Shown here: positions 1 to 9,662 of the stretch, piece by piece
How positions within the stretch are numbered: the stretch's first letter is position 1
Layout: every line of letters starts with the position of its first letter
From: Deltaproteobacteria bacterium GWB2_55_19
GTDB lineage: Bacteria > Desulfobacterota > GWC2-55-46
NCBI GenBank assembly: GCA_001797465.1
Contig: MGPQ01000020.1
Location: 81,032 to 145,031 of the forward strand
Direction of reading: 5' to 3'
DNA: 64,000 bases
Made by a program: the position numbers and the translations under genes
Notes under the pieces: model-generated
What the model was told of the DNA's origin: nothing
The model's database searches: none
What the model saw: the letters and a program-made list of their open reading frames with translations, nothing else

Positions 1-1
1 A

Positions 2-739
2 CAGGAGAGGCTTGAAAGAGAATACGGGCTCGCGCTCATAACGACCGCGCCGACGGTCATTTACAGGGTGACGAAGACCGACGGGACCGTCGTCATGGTT
101 GACAACCCCTCGAACCTGCCTTCGCCACAGTATATAAATTTTGTGGAAGAGCCGTTCATACTCGCCACCCTCCATCTGCCCGCGGAGTACCTCGGCGCGG
201 TCCTCGCCCTCTGCGAGTCCAAAAGGGGCATACAGAGGGAGATAAAATTCTTGACCACATCGAGGGTCATGGTCGAGTACGAGATACCTTTGAACGAGAT
301 AGTGCTCGACTTCTACGATAAGCTCAAAACCCTGTCGAAGGGCTACGCCTCGATGGACTACGACTATCTGGACTTCAGGAAGTCCGACCTCATAAAGCTC
401 GACATACTCATAAACGGCGAGGCCGTGGACGCGCTCTCGCTCATCGTCCCGCGCGAGAGGGCGTTTGCCAGGGGCAAGGACCTCGCCGAGAAGATGAAGG
501 AGATAATCCCGAGGCAGATGTTCGAGGTCATAATACAGGCCGCCATAGGGGCGAAGGTCATAGCGAGGGAGACGATAAAGGCCCTCAGGAAGAACGTCAC
601 GGCAAAGTGCTACGGCGGCGACATCACGAGGAAGAGGAAGCTCCTCGAGAAGCAGAAGGAAGGCAAGAAACGCATGAAGCAGGTCGGAAGAGTGGAACTG
701 CCGCAGGAGGCGTTCCTCGCCGTCCTTAAGGTAAGCTAA
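2..739 (+). CDS. lepA: Elongation factor 4 (LepA), C-terminal part
   Basis: This is the C-terminal part of the ribosomal back-translocase EF4/LepA, a translational GTPase that acts on stalled ribosomes. The reading frame is open from the left edge, so the gene starts outside the window; a methionine at base 68 is internal. The visible peptide begins with a LepA-type stretch ([20 protein letters not shown]). It continues through the EF-G domain V-like region and the LepA-specific C-terminal domain, which is rich in Lys and Arg near its end ([20 protein letters not shown]). The GTPase G motifs are not in view. lepB follows after 25 bases, the common lepA-lepB pairing, so the two are probably co-transcribed. 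The family call is very safe. Confidence 0.96.
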   Translation, partial: QERLEREYGLALITTAPTVIYRVTKTDGTVVMVDNPSNLPSPQYINFVEEPFILATLHLPAEYLGAVLALCESKRGIQREIKFLTTSRVMVEYEIPLNEIVLDFYDKLKTLSKGYASMDYDYLDFRKSDLIKLDILINGEAVDALSLIVPRERAFARGKDLAEKMKEIIPRQMFEVIIQAAIGAKVIARETIKALRKNVTAKCYGGDITRKRKLLEKQKEGKKRMKQVGRVELPQEAFLAVLKVS

Positions 740-764
740 AAGAAAAAGGCGGTAACAGGCGGAC

Positions 765-1433
765 ATGGAAGATAAAAAGGAAGAGAAGGACAAGAAGAAA
801 AACATAAGGGAGATAGCCGAGGCGATCGTCATAGCCCTGGTGCTGGCCCTAGTCATAAGGACCTTCGTCATACAGGCCTTCAAGATACCGTCGGGGTCTA
901 TGGAGGACACGCTCCTTGTAGGCGACCACATAGTCGTCTCCAAGTTCGCCTACGGCATACAGGTCCCGAAACCGGCTATCATAAAGGTCTTCGGCGCTTC
1001 CATCCCCTTTTTTGAGACGAAGCTCATACCGTCATGGGGCAAGGTCGAGCGCGGCGACGTCATAGTCTTCCGTTTCCCGGGCGACAGGTCGAAGGACTAT
1101 ATCAAAAGGGTCATAGGGCTGTCCGGAGACAGGGTAGAGCTCCGGGAGAAGGTCCTCTACCTTAACGACGCCAGGATCGACGACCCCTGGGGCGTGAACA
1201 AAGGCGGCCTCTACGGCGAGGACACAGAGAAAAATGTCAACTTCGGCCCCTATACGGTTCCTGAAGGGACGGTTTTTGTCATGGGAGACAACCGCGACAG
1301 GAGTTATGATTCCCGTTACTGGGGGACTGTGCCTTTCAAGGACATAAAGGGCAAGGCCTTCATCATCTACTGGTCCTGGGACAGGGACAGCCACTGGGTG
1401 AGATTTGGCAGGCTTGGGGACATAATCCATTAG
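765..1433 (+). CDS. lepB: Signal peptidase I
   Basis: Type I leader peptidase (222 aa), which removes Sec/Tat signal peptides at the periplasmic face of the inner membrane. A charged N-terminus (residues 1-14) is followed by one transmembrane segment (about 17-36). The catalytic Ser45 lies in the SGSM box, the general-base Lys114 in YIKRVIG, and the GDNRDRSYDSR box is at 174-184. Only one N-terminal membrane span is evident, unlike the two-span E. coli enzyme. The ATG at 765 follows a GGCGG-like ribosome binding site. It sits directly downstream of lepA, its usual partner. All catalytic motifs are intact. Confidence 0.96.
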   Translation: MEDKKEEKDKKKNIREIAEAIVIALVLALVIRTFVIQAFKIPSGSMEDTLLVGDHIVVSKFAYGIQVPKPAIIKVFGASIPFFETKLIPSWGKVERGDVIVFRFPGDRSKDYIKRVIGLSGDRVELREKVLYLNDARIDDPWGVNKGGLYGEDTEKNVNFGPYTVPEGTVFVMGDNRDRSYDSRYWGTVPFKDIKGKAFIIYWSWDRDSHWVRFGRLGDIIH

Positions 1434-1463
1434 GCCCGTGCCTGCTTTAACCCCAAAAAACCA

Positions 1464-1492
1464 TTGAAGGCTTCGCCTTTTGATGTTATAAG
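1464..1492 (+). promoter_or_regulatory. Candidate sigma-70 promoter for xerC-hslVU
   Basis: TTGAAG at 1464-1469 and TATAAG at 1487-1492 are 17 bases apart, a good match to a housekeeping promoter. The predicted start of transcription (about 1499) falls on the xerC start codon. The message could therefore be leaderless, or translation could begin at the in-frame GTG at 1511. No terminator is seen after lepB, so read-through from lepB is also possible. Confidence 0.45.
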
Positions 1493-1498
1493 TCATGG

Positions 1499-2476
1499 AT
1501 GTTCGGCCAAGTGGATTTGTTTATCGACTACCTCGCGGTCGAGAGGAACTCCTCCCCCAATACAAGGCTCGGATACGCGAGGGATTTAAGCCAGTTTTAC
1601 GCCTTTCTTAAGTCGGAGCCGCGCTGTCTCGGCCCAGGCGGGGAGGTCGATATAGAGAGGATCGACGAGCCAGCTGTCTCTGGCTTCATCTACGCGCTCT
1701 TCCGGTCCAACAAGAAGATAACGATTGCGAGGAAGCTCTCCTCGATAAGGTCTTTTTTCAGATTTCTCGTAAAGAAGGGGCTCGCAAAGGCGAACCCCGC
1801 CGAGTGCGTATCCGCCCCCAGGGTCGAAAGGTTCCTCCCGACGGTACTGACCGTCGAGGAGGCCAAATCCCTCATTGAGGCGCCCGGGAGCGCTCTGGAG
1901 GGGCAAGATGAGAGCCCTTCCATTTTAAGGGACCTCGCAATACTGGAGGTCCTTTATTCGTCTGGCATAAGGGTTTCAGAGCTTACCGGGCTGGACGCCG
2001 GCTCCGTCGATATCGAGGCCGGCACCATAAGGGTGCTTGGCAAGGGCAACAAGGAACGGATAGCCTATCTCGGCGGCCACGCTAAAGATTCGCTCCGTCT
2101 CTATATGGACAAGGAGAGGCCTTACGGCGGCGGCCCGCTCTTTATTGGCGGCAAGGTGGGGAGGGGCGGCAATGGGGGGCTGAAGGCCGGGAATAAACAG
2201 CGGCGCCTTACCCCCAGGACGGTCCAGAGGCTCGTAAAAAAGTATACGGCAACAAGCGGGATAAATAAGACGCCTACGCCGCACTCGCTCAGGCATACGT
2301 TCGCGACGCACCTCCTGGACGCCGGAGTTGATCTCCGCTCCATACAGGAGCTCTTAGGCCACAGCAAATTGTCGACGACCCAGAGGTACACGAAGGTCGG
2401 CGTCAAGGCGATGATGGAGGCCTATGACGCGGCCCACCCGAGGGCGCGGTCGAAGAAGCAAGGAGGATCTTTTTGA
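1499..2476 (+). CDS. xerC: Tyrosine recombinase XerC/CodV type
   Basis: Site-specific tyrosine recombinase (325 aa) of the Xer family, which resolves chromosome dimers at dif with a partner recombinase. The SAM-like N-terminal core-binding domain covers about residues 3-100 and the catalytic domain about 115-310. The active-site set is complete: Arg158 (SGIRVSEL), Lys182/185 (GKGNKER), His262 and Arg265 (HSLRH), His288 ([10 protein letters not shown]) and nucleophile Tyr297. A Gly-rich insert near 215-232 lengthens the catalytic domain slightly. Linkage to hslVU is the same as in the xerC/codV-hslV-hslU arrangement of other bacteria, which favours XerC over XerD or an integrase. GTG at 1511 is an alternative start. 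Its last four bases overlap the hslV start. Confidence 0.9.
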   Translation: MFGQVDLFIDYLAVERNSSPNTRLGYARDLSQFYAFLKSEPRCLGPGGEVDIERIDEPAVSGFIYALFRSNKKITIARKLSSIRSFFRFLVKKGLAKANPAECVSAPRVERFLPTVLTVEEAKSLIEAPGSALEGQDESPSILRDLAILEVLYSSGIRVSELTGLDAGSVDIEAGTIRVLGKGNKERIAYLGGHAKDSLRLYMDKERPYGGGPLFIGGKVGRGGNGGLKAGNKQRRLTPRTVQRLVKKYTATSGINKTPTPHSLRHTFATHLLDAGVDLRSIQELLGHSKLSTTQRYTKVGVKAMMEAYDAAHPRARSKKQGGSF

Positions 2477-3006
2477 CAACCTTCCACGGCACCACGGTCA
2501 TAGCCGTAAGGCGTAACGGGTCCGTCGCCATGGCCGGGGACGGTCAGGTGACGCTCGGCTCCACGGTCGTAAAACGCGGCGCGATAAAGGTCCGCCGTAT
2601 AAAAGAGAAGGTCCTTGCCGGGTTCGCCGGCTCGACAGCCGACGCGATGACGCTCTTCGACAAGTTCGAGTCGAAGTTCGATGAGACGAGGGGCAACATC
2701 ACCAAGGCCGTCGTGGAGCTCGCCAAGGACTGGAGGACCGACAGGATATTAAGGCGTTTGGAAGCCTTGCTCATCGTAGCGGACAAGGACCACACCTTCA
2801 TGATTTCCGGCGCAGGCGACGTCATAGAGCCCGAGGACGGCATAGCGTCCATAGGCTCAGGCGGCTCCTTCGCCGCCGCGGCGGCAAAGGTGATGATGAA
2901 GCACACTGCCTTGTCCGCGAGGGAGATAGCCGAGGAGGCCATCAGGACCGCCGCCGAGATATGCATATACACTAACGACGAGATAACGGTAGAGGAACTC
3001 GTATAA
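2473..3006 (+). CDS. hslV: ATP-dependent protease subunit HslV
   Basis: Proteolytic subunit (177 aa) of the HslUV (ClpYQ) protease, a cytoplasmic N-terminal-threonine hydrolase that stacks as two hexameric rings against HslU. Translation starts at a TTG that overlaps the xerC stop (TTGA). An ideal AGGAGG lies at 2461-2466, six bases upstream. After removal of the initiator Met, the conserved Thr ([11 protein letters not shown]) is exposed as the catalytic nucleophile, which fixes the start codon. GDGQVTLG and the Gly/Ala-rich [13 protein letters not shown] segment are typical. It ends in TAATG overlap with hslU, so the pair is translationally coupled. Confidence 0.97.
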   Translation: MTTFHGTTVIAVRRNGSVAMAGDGQVTLGSTVVKRGAIKVRRIKEKVLAGFAGSTADAMTLFDKFESKFDETRGNITKAVVELAKDWRTDRILRRLEALLIVADKDHTFMISGAGDVIEPEDGIASIGSGGSFAAAAAKVMMKHTALSAREIAEEAIRTAAEICIYTNDEITVEELV

Positions 3007-4364
3007 TGAAAAGCTTTACGCCGAGGGAGATAGTTTCAGAACTCGACAAGTACATAATAGGCCAGAGGCAGGCCAAGAGAGCTGTGGCCATTGCGCTCCG
3101 CAACCGCTGGAGGCGCCAGCAGGTGAGGCCGGAGCTCCGAGACGAGATATCACCAAAGAACATCATCATGATAGGCCCGACAGGCGTCGGCAAGACCGAG
3201 ATATCGAGAAGGCTCGCCAAGCTCGCGGAGGCCCCGTTCATAAAGGTAGAGGCCTCGAAGTTCACGGAAGTGGGCTACGTCGGCAGAGACGTCGAGTCCA
3301 TAATAAGGGACCTTGCCGAACTCGCCATCAAGATGGTAAAGGACGAGGAGAAGGCGGGCGTGCGCTTAAAGGCGAGGGACTCAGCCGAAGAGCGGTTGCT
3401 TGACTGCCTCCTTCCGCCCGTCACCGCGCCCCCGTTCCAGGCGATCGACCAGGATAGGCTCGCCAAGGAGCGGGAACTCCAGAAGTCCACGAGGGACAAG
3501 CTCCGGGCGCTCCTTCGGGAAGGCAAGCTCGACGACAGGACCGTCGAGATAGAGACCACTGAACAGCAGAAGATGCCGTCCATCGAGATACTCTCCTCCC
3601 AGGGTGTGGAGGAGATGGACATGAACCTTAAGGACATGTTCTCCAACCTCTTCCCGAAAAAGACGAGGAAGAGGAAGGTGAAGGTGCCGGAGGCATTCGA
3701 GTTTCTTACGCAGGAGGAGACCCAGCGCCTGATAGATATGGAAAAGGTCGTGAAAGAGGCTGTCGAGCGCGTAGAGCAGTCCGGTATCGTCTTCATAGAC
3801 GAGATAGACAAGATCGCCGGGAGGCAGACAGGCCAGACCCCGGATATATCGAGAGAGGGCGTCCAGAGGGACCTGCTCCCCATAGTCGAGGGCTCGACGG
3901 TCAATACCAAGTACGGCATGGTGAAAACCGACCACATATTGTTTATCGCCTCAGGCGCGTTCCATGTGTCGAAGCCGTCGGACCTTATCCCCGAGTTCCA
4001 GGGGAGGTTCCCGATAAGGGTCGAGCTCGATCCACTCGGCGAGGATGAGTTCATCAGGATATTGACGGAGCCGGAAAACGCGCTCCTGAAGCAGTACAAG
4101 GCCCTCCTTGAGACCGAAGGCGTCGAGGTGACTTACACCGACGACGGGGTCCGTGAGATAGCCTCGATGGCGACGATAGTGAACGAGCGGATGGAGAACA
4201 TCGGGGCGAGAAGGCTACACACCGTCATGGAACGGGTCTTTGACGAGATATCGTTCGACGCCCCGGACATGCGGGATAAAAAGCTCGTAATCGACGGGGA
4301 ATACGTGAGAAAGAGGCTCTCGGAAGTCATTAAGGACGAGGACCTCTCACGGTACATACTCTAA
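3006..4364 (+). CDS. hslU: ATP-dependent unfoldase HslU
   Basis: AAA+ unfoldase (452 aa) that feeds substrates into HslV. Walker A GPTGVGKT is at residues 57-64 and Walker B IVFIDEID at about 261-268. The intermediate (I) domain lies between, roughly 110-235, and the sensor-2 Arg is in the NIGARRLHT segment. The C-terminus SRYIL is the conserved tail that inserts between HslV subunits and activates the protease. The gene overlaps hslV by one base (TAATG). Full family length, no anomalies. Confidence 0.97.
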   Translation: MKSFTPREIVSELDKYIIGQRQAKRAVAIALRNRWRRQQVRPELRDEISPKNIIMIGPTGVGKTEISRRLAKLAEAPFIKVEASKFTEVGYVGRDVESIIRDLAELAIKMVKDEEKAGVRLKARDSAEERLLDCLLPPVTAPPFQAIDQDRLAKERELQKSTRDKLRALLREGKLDDRTVEIETTEQQKMPSIEILSSQGVEEMDMNLKDMFSNLFPKKTRKRKVKVPEAFEFLTQEETQRLIDMEKVVKEAVERVEQSGIVFIDEIDKIAGRQTGQTPDISREGVQRDLLPIVEGSTVNTKYGMVKTDHILFIASGAFHVSKPSDLIPEFQGRFPIRVELDPLGEDEFIRILTEPENALLKQYKALLETEGVEVTYTDDGVREIASMATIVNERMENIGARRLHTVMERVFDEISFDAPDMRDKKLVIDGEYVRKRLSEVIKDEDLSRYIL

Positions 4365-4425
4365 GGGCGCAACTGCCCGCGGATCTTCGGGGCGTTGCGC
4401 GGTATTTCCATTTTGGAGTCCGGCC

Positions 4426-5283
4426 TTGCAGAAGAACATCGAAAAAATCAGGACGCTATTCGAGTCGCTTCCTTACATAAGGAAGTTCTACGACAAGACT
4501 ATCGTCATAAAGTACGGCGGCCACGCGATGACCGAGGAGCGCTTGAAAAAGTCCTTCGCGCGCGACATCGTGCTCATGAAGTACGTCGGCATAAACCCGG
4601 TCATCGTCCACGGCGGAGGGCCCCAGATAGGCGGGCTCCTTGCGCGCCTCGGTAAGGAGTCGAGGTTCGTAAAGGGCATAAGGGTCACTGACAACGAGAC
4701 GATGGACGTAGTCGAGATGGTCCTCGTAGGCAAGATAAACAAGGAGATAGTCGGGCTCATAAACCACTTCGGAGGCAGGGCCGTGGGATTGGGCGGTAAG
4801 GACGGCGGGCTTATTACCGCCAGGCGCTTGAAGATCAAGGGCGAGGAGATGGGCTTTGCCGGGGACGTCGCGGCGATAGACCCGTCGGTAATAAGGACGC
4901 TTGAGGCGAATAACTTTATCCCCGTCATCGCTCCTGTCGGCGGCGGCGACGAGGGCCTTAGCTACAACATAAACGCCGACACCGTCGCCGGAAAGATAGC
5001 GACGGCGCTGAAGGCCGAGAAACTCATATTGCTGACGGACGTCGCCGGGGTGCTTGATAAGGACAAGAAGCTCATATCGTCGCTCTCGTTGTCTGAAGCG
5101 CGCGCCCTCATCACGAAGAAGGTCGCTGTCGGCGGCATGATACCTAAGATACAGTGCTGTATGGAGGCCGTCGCCGGGGGCGTGACGACCGCGCACATCA
5201 TAGACGGCAGGGTAGAGCACGCGGTCATGCTCGAGGTATTTACGGACGAAGGGGTAGGCACGGCCATCGGGCTTAAGAAGTAG
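4426..5283 (+). CDS. argB: Acetylglutamate kinase
   Basis: N-acetyl-L-glutamate 5-kinase (285 aa), the second step of arginine synthesis through acetylated intermediates. An amino-acid-kinase fold is shown by KYGGHAM (29-35), HGGGPQI (62-68), GKDGGLI and the [12 protein letters not shown] nucleotide segment. The N-terminal helix before the kinase core (residues 1-22) resembles that of arginine-inhibited hexameric enzymes, so feedback control by arginine is likely but inferred. TTG start at 4426 with GGAG about eight bases upstream. It opens an argB-argD-argF-argG cluster. The 62 bases after hslU show no clear terminator. Confidence 0.96.
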   Translation: MQKNIEKIRTLFESLPYIRKFYDKTIVIKYGGHAMTEERLKKSFARDIVLMKYVGINPVIVHGGGPQIGGLLARLGKESRFVKGIRVTDNETMDVVEMVLVGKINKEIVGLINHFGGRAVGLGGKDGGLITARRLKIKGEEMGFAGDVAAIDPSVIRTLEANNFIPVIAPVGGGDEGLSYNINADTVAGKIATALKAEKLILLTDVAGVLDKDKKLISSLSLSEARALITKKVAVGGMIPKIQCCMEAVAGGVTTAHIIDGRVEHAVMLEVFTDEGVGTAIGLKK

Positions 5284-5296
5284 AAAAATCCGTTAT

Positions 5297-5331
5297 TGTC
5301 ATTCCCGATGGCTTTTATCGGGAATCCAGAT
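5297..5331. repeat. Palindromic dispersed repeat, copy 1
   Basis: A perfect 9-bp inverted repeat (ATTCCCGAT / ATCGGGAAT) with a 7-base loop lies between argB and argD. Its flanks TGTC and CCAGAT are shared with a second copy at 24869-24905. The loop bases differ while stem and flanks match, as in a REP/MITE-like family. Confidence 0.7.
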
Positions 5332-5363
5332 AGTAACAATATCTCACAAGAAAGGTCCTTTAG

Positions 5364-6557
5364 TTGACGAACGCGGAAGTTATAGCTCTTACAACAAAGC
5401 ATGTGGCGAATACCTACGGCCGTTTTCCCATCTCAATTGTAAAGGGCCTGGCCGCGGAGGTCTGGGACGCCGACGGAAGGCGCTATCTCGATTTCACCTC
5501 GGGCCTCGCCGTCTGCAACCTCGGACACTGCCACCCGAAGGTCGTCGAGGCGATAAGGGCGCAGGCCGGAGAGCTCATCCACGTCTCCAACCTCTATCAC
5601 ATAAAGCCGCAGTCGGAGCTCGCCGAGCTTTTGACCGCGCACTCATTTGCCGACAAGGTCTTTTTCTGCAACTCGGGGGCTGAGGCGAACGAGGCCGCGA
5701 TAAAGCTCGCGAGGAAGTTCTTTAGCGTCAAGGGCGAGGAGCGTTTCCAGGTGGTCACCATGGAGAAGTCCTTTCACGGCAGGACATTGGGGGCGCTCGC
5801 GGCCACGGGCCAGAAGAAGTTCCAGGCGGGCTTCGAGCCTTTGCTTGAAAAGTTCACCTATGTGCCTTTTAACGACATCGCCGCGATCAAAGGCGCGCTG
5901 AACGCCAAGACGGCGGCCGTTATGGTCGAACCCATACAGGGAGAGGGCGGGGTCAATGTACCTTCGGACACGTATTTGAAAGAGCTGAAGGCAGTATGCA
6001 AGGCGAACGGGACTCTCCTCATATTCGACGAGGTCCAGGTCGGCATGGGGCGCACCGGCACGCTCTTCGCTTACGAGAACTACGGCGTCGCGCCCGACAT
6101 AATGACGCTCGCCAAGGGGCTCGCCGGAGGGGTGGCCATAGGCGCGATGTTGGCGACCGACGAAGTCGCTTCCGCTTTCACCCCTGGCACGCACGCGTCT
6201 ACCTTTGGCGGAAACCCGCTCGCCACAGCCGCGGGGACAGCGGCCTTGAAGGTGCTCATCGAGGAAGGCGTGCTTGATAACTGCAAAAAGTCCGGCGCGT
6301 ATCTTGTTCAAAGGCTTGAAGGGCTCAAAAAGGCCTTCCCCTTTATAAAAGAGATACGCGGCAAGGGGCTGATCATCGGCATGGACCTCGTTGACGGCAT
6401 AAAGGGCGGGGATATCGTGAAGGACTGCCTGGCGCGCGGCCTTCTCATCAACTGCGTCGGCGACAAGACGCTCCGCTTCATCCCGGCGCTTATCGTGGGT
6501 GAAAAAGAGATAGACGAGATGATAGGGGTGCTTACGCAGTCTTTTTCGTCTTTTTAA
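5364..6557 (+). CDS. argD: Acetylornithine aminotransferase
   Basis: Class-III PLP aminotransferase (397 aa) that converts N-acetylglutamate semialdehyde to N-acetylornithine; members often also act as succinyl-DAP aminotransferases. SGAEANEAA is at 104-112, the PLP-ring Asp in FDEVQ at 221-225, and the Schiff-base Lys251 in LAKGLAGG. TTG start at 5364 with AAAGG eight bases upstream. Because dapL lies in the same cluster, diaminopimelate probably does not depend on this enzyme here, so the arginine role is favoured. Length is normal. Confidence 0.95.
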   Translation: MTNAEVIALTTKHVANTYGRFPISIVKGLAAEVWDADGRRYLDFTSGLAVCNLGHCHPKVVEAIRAQAGELIHVSNLYHIKPQSELAELLTAHSFADKVFFCNSGAEANEAAIKLARKFFSVKGEERFQVVTMEKSFHGRTLGALAATGQKKFQAGFEPLLEKFTYVPFNDIAAIKGALNAKTAAVMVEPIQGEGGVNVPSDTYLKELKAVCKANGTLLIFDEVQVGMGRTGTLFAYENYGVAPDIMTLAKGLAGGVAIGAMLATDEVASAFTPGTHASTFGGNPLATAAGTAALKVLIEEGVLDNCKKSGAYLVQRLEGLKKAFPFIKEIRGKGLIIGMDLVDGIKGGDIVKDCLARGLLINCVGDKTLRFIPALIVGEKEIDEMIGVLTQSFSSF

Positions 6558-6636
6558 TTACCTTCCCATCGCATCAAGGGAGTGGGGGTGGGTACGAGCG
6601 CAGGAGCTTTTTTTAAAATAGCATATTGTTTTTTTA

Positions 6637-6658
6637 CCTCTCCCTTAATGGGAGAGGG
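6637..6658. repeat. CCTCTCCC hairpin repeat
   Basis: CCTCTCCC and GGGAGAGG flank a five-base loop between argD and argF. The same core recurs at 55732-55754 (CCCTCTCCC / GGGAGAGGG). A poly-T run lies just before, not after, so it is not a plus-strand intrinsic terminator. It is more like a dispersed hairpin, possibly a minus-strand terminator. Confidence 0.55.
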
Positions 6659-6690
6659 TGTGGTTTTGAATACGAACAGGGAATAATTCA

Positions 6691-7605
6691 ATGCACCTTT
6701 TGCGCATAGCTGACCTTACAAAGGAAGAGATAGACGGATTGCTCGAGAGGGCCTCGGCTTTGAAGGAGAGGCACAAGAAGGGCATCCCGCACAATCCGCT
6801 CCGGGGAAAGACGCTCGGCCTCATATTCGAGAAGTCTTCCACGCGCACGCGCGTTTCGTTCGAGACCGCCATGTACCACCTCGGCGGCAACGCGATATTC
6901 ATAAGCGGAAAGGATTCCCAAATCGGCAGGGGCGAGCCTATAAAAGACACCGCCCGCGTCATGTCCAGGTATGTGGACGCCATAGTCATCCGCACATTCG
7001 GGCACGAGATAATCGAGGAGTACGCTAATTATTCGTCCGTCCCGGTCATAAACGGCCTGACGGACACGCACCACCCGTGCCAGGTGCTCGCCGACGTAAT
7101 GACGGTAGTAGAAAAAAAAGGCCGCTACGACGGTCTTAAGTTTGCATGGATAGGCGACGGCAACAACATGGCGAACTCGTGGATAGAGGCGGCCTCAGTC
7201 CTCGGCTTATCACTTACGCTCGCCTGCCCAAAGGGGTACTGGCCGCCGAAGGAATTCCTCGACAAGGTCGGCTCAACGGGTTCCGAGATAATCGTGACAG
7301 AGAGCGTGGAAGAGGCCGCTAAGGACGCGGACGTATTGAATACCGACGTCTGGGCCTCGATGGGGCAGGAAGAGGAGTCCGAAAAACGGAAAAAGGCCTT
7401 CAAGGGCTTTCAGATAAACAAGGAATTGCTGAAGCTCTCAAAAAAGGACGCGACGGTCCTCCACTGCCTCCCGGCGCACAGGGGGGAAGAGATAACAGAA
7501 GACGTACTCGAAGGGCCGCACTCCGCGGTCTGGGACGAGGCGGAAAACAGGCTCCACGTACAGAAGGCGGTTCTTGAAAAGTTGCTCGTGGAAGGCTCGA
7601 AGTAG
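6691..7605 (+). CDS. argF: Ornithine carbamoyltransferase
   Basis: Transfers the carbamoyl group from carbamoyl phosphate to ornithine to give citrulline (304 aa). The carbamoyl-phosphate site STRTR is at 50-54, HPCQ at 128-131, and the ornithine-binding HCLPAHRGEEIT at 258-269. The DxxxSMG loop is present as DVWASMG (219-225). ATG start at 6691. It follows argD after a 133-base gap holding repeat-like hairpins and precedes argG by 29 bases. Complete and typical. Confidence 0.96.
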   Translation: MHLLRIADLTKEEIDGLLERASALKERHKKGIPHNPLRGKTLGLIFEKSSTRTRVSFETAMYHLGGNAIFISGKDSQIGRGEPIKDTARVMSRYVDAIVIRTFGHEIIEEYANYSSVPVINGLTDTHHPCQVLADVMTVVEKKGRYDGLKFAWIGDGNNMANSWIEAASVLGLSLTLACPKGYWPPKEFLDKVGSTGSEIIVTESVEEAAKDADVLNTDVWASMGQEEESEKRKKAFKGFQINKELLKLSKKDATVLHCLPAHRGEEITEDVLEGPHSAVWDEAENRLHVQKAVLEKLLVEGSK

Positions 7606-7634
7606 ATCTCAGATAAAAGGAAGGGCTCTCAGAG

Positions 7635-8849
7635 ATGAAGAAGGTTAAAAAAGTCGTCCTTGCGTACTCCGGCGGGCTTGATACGTCCGTCATAATGAAG
7701 TGGCTGATCGAGCGCTACGAATGCGAGTGCATAGCGTTTTCCGCGGACATCGGCCAGGGCTCCGAGTTAAAGGGTCTTAAAGAGAAGGCCCTGTCCACCG
7801 GCGCGTCCAAGATATACATAAAGGACCTCCGTGAAGAGTTCGTCTCGGACTTCGTATTCCCGATGCTCCGCGCGGCCTCCGTATACGAGGGGCATTATCT
7901 CCTCGGCACCTCCATCGCGAGGCCTTTGATAGCAAAGGCGCAGATGGAGATAGCGAAAGCGGAAAAGGCCGACAGCGTCTCGCACGGCGCGACCGGCAAG
8001 GGGAACGACCAGGTGAGGTTCGAGCTCACCTATTACGCGATAGACCCGCACATACACGTCATCGCCCCCTGGAGAGAGTGGGATATGAAGGGCAGGGCAG
8101 ACCTCATACGCTACGCCAAGAGGCACGGCATACCGGTGCCGGTGACGAAGTCCAAGCCATACAGCTCAGACAGGAACCTCTTCCACATTAGCTTCGAGGG
8201 CGGCATACTCGAAGACCCGTGGGCCGAGCCGCCGTCTGACATGTTCGTGCTGACGCGCTCCCCGGAAAAGGCCCCGGCAAAGCCGACCTATCTGGAAATT
8301 GGTTTTGAGAGCGGCGACCCGGTCTCGATAGACGGCAAGAAGCTTACGCCAGCAAGGCTCCTTGAGAGGCTTAACGAAATCGGCGGCGTAAACGGCATAG
8401 GCAGGGTCGACATGGTCGAGAGCCGATACGTCGGGATAAAATCGCGCGGCGTGTACGAGACCCCCGGCGGCACCGTCCTCCACTCGGCGAGGAGGGCGGT
8501 CGAGTCCATCACCATGGACAGGGAGCTACTGCATCTGCGCGACAGCCTCACTCAGAGGTACTCCGACCTCGTGTACAACGGCTACTGGTACTCGCCGGAG
8601 AGAAAGGCCCTTCAGGGGCTGATTGATGAGGCGACGTCCGCTGTAACGGGCATAGCGAGGATGAAGTTATATAAGGGCAACGTGATGGTCGTCGGCAGAA
8701 AGGCCGAGGCCTCGCTCTACCGTCCTGACTTCGCGACCTTTGAGGAAGACATGGTCTACGACCAGAAGGACGCCGAGGGGTTCATAAAGATAAACGCGCT
8801 CCGCCTTAAGATAAACGCGATGGTCGAAAAGGACCTGAAGAGGAGATAG
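7635..8849 (+). CDS. argG: Argininosuccinate synthase
   Basis: Joins citrulline and aspartate with ATP hydrolysis to give argininosuccinate (404 aa). The N-type ATP pyrophosphatase P-loop SGGLDTS is at 12-18. [13 protein letters not shown] and the SDRNLFH substrate segment follow. ATG start at 7635. argH normally follows argG, but here the next gene is a FAH-family hydrolase starting two bases after the stop, and no argH is present in the window. Confidence 0.97.
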   Translation: MKKVKKVVLAYSGGLDTSVIMKWLIERYECECIAFSADIGQGSELKGLKEKALSTGASKIYIKDLREEFVSDFVFPMLRAASVYEGHYLLGTSIARPLIAKAQMEIAKAEKADSVSHGATGKGNDQVRFELTYYAIDPHIHVIAPWREWDMKGRADLIRYAKRHGIPVPVTKSKPYSSDRNLFHISFEGGILEDPWAEPPSDMFVLTRSPEKAPAKPTYLEIGFESGDPVSIDGKKLTPARLLERLNEIGGVNGIGRVDMVESRYVGIKSRGVYETPGGTVLHSARRAVESITMDRELLHLRDSLTQRYSDLVYNGYWYSPERKALQGLIDEATSAVTGIARMKLYKGNVMVVGRKAEASLYRPDFATFEEDMVYDQKDAEGFIKINALRLKINAMVEKDLKRR

Positions 8850-8850
8850 G

Positions 8851-9627
8851 TTGAAGGTCTGCAGGTTTTCATTCGAGGGCAGGGCCTCTTACGGAATAGT
8901 GGAGAATGAAACGGTCTTCGAGGCCGACGGCGACCCGTTCAAAGAAGGCCTCTCCGGCCTTAAAAAGAACGGCAGGAAGGCGGCGGTCTCAAGCGTTAAG
9001 CTCCTTGCCCCTTGCGAGCCGACGAAAATAGCGGCGATAGGCCTAAATTACAAGGCCCATGCGGCCGAGTTCAACAAGCCTTTGCCTGAAGAGCCGATGC
9101 TCTTCCTTAAACCCTCCACCGCCGTAATCGGCCCGGATGAGGCAATAGTCTACCCGTCGCATATGTCACACAGGGTCGACTACGAAGGAGAGCTCGCAAT
9201 CGTTATAGGCAGGAGGGCGAAGGACGTCCCAGTTGATAAGGCGCGGGAGTACATACTCGGGTACACGTGCTTTAATGACGTCACCGCCCGGGACCTCCAG
9301 GGCAAGGACATACAGTATTCGAGGGCAAAGGGCTTCGATACATTCGCCTGCGTGGGTCCCTGGATAGAGACGGAACTCGACCCGGGGGACCTCCGCATAA
9401 CGAGTTTTCTTAATGGAGAGAAGAGGCAGGACACCTCGACCGGGGATATGATATTCGATTGCTTCAGGCTCTTGAGCTTCGTTTCATTTGTCATGACGCT
9501 CCTTCCTGGCGATATCATAGCCACCGGCACGCCATCGGGCGTGGGAAAGATGAAGCCCGGCAACACCGTAGAGGTGTCGATTGAAGGCATAGGCGTACTT
9601 AGAAATATTGTCGTTGCAAGGCAATAA
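8851..9627 (+). CDS. Fumarylacetoacetate hydrolase family protein
   Basis: FAH-superfamily enzyme (258 aa). Such proteins cleave or hydrate C-C bonds in 2-oxo acids (2-hydroxyhepta-2,4-diene-1,7-dioate isomerase, acylpyruvate hydrolase, oxaloacetate decarboxylase or tautomerase). The small N-terminal domain (about 1-55) is followed by the FAH core with [10 protein letters not shown] (64-73) and the metal-ligand segment [10 protein letters not shown]. The later TARDLQGKD and TGTPSGVG motifs are also present. TTG start at 8851 with AGGAG just upstream, two bases after the argG stop, so it belongs to the same transcript. The substrate cannot be read from sequence. It occupies the place where argH is expected. 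Confidence 0.88.
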   Translation: MKVCRFSFEGRASYGIVENETVFEADGDPFKEGLSGLKKNGRKAAVSSVKLLAPCEPTKIAAIGLNYKAHAAEFNKPLPEEPMLFLKPSTAVIGPDEAIVYPSHMSHRVDYEGELAIVIGRRAKDVPVDKAREYILGYTCFNDVTARDLQGKDIQYSRAKGFDTFACVGPWIETELDPGDLRITSFLNGEKRQDTSTGDMIFDCFRLLSFVSFVMTLLPGDIIATGTPSGVGKMKPGNTVEVSIEGIGVLRNIVVARQ

Positions 9628-9662
9628 ATAAGATACAAGGAAAGTCAAGGAGGTAGCACCGA

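Noticed and set aside
4456..5220. 254-codon antisense frame opposite argB (and similar long antisense frames opposite aroC, hslU, infB)
   Set aside because: These are shadows caused by high-GC codon structure; the plus-strand genes are unambiguous.
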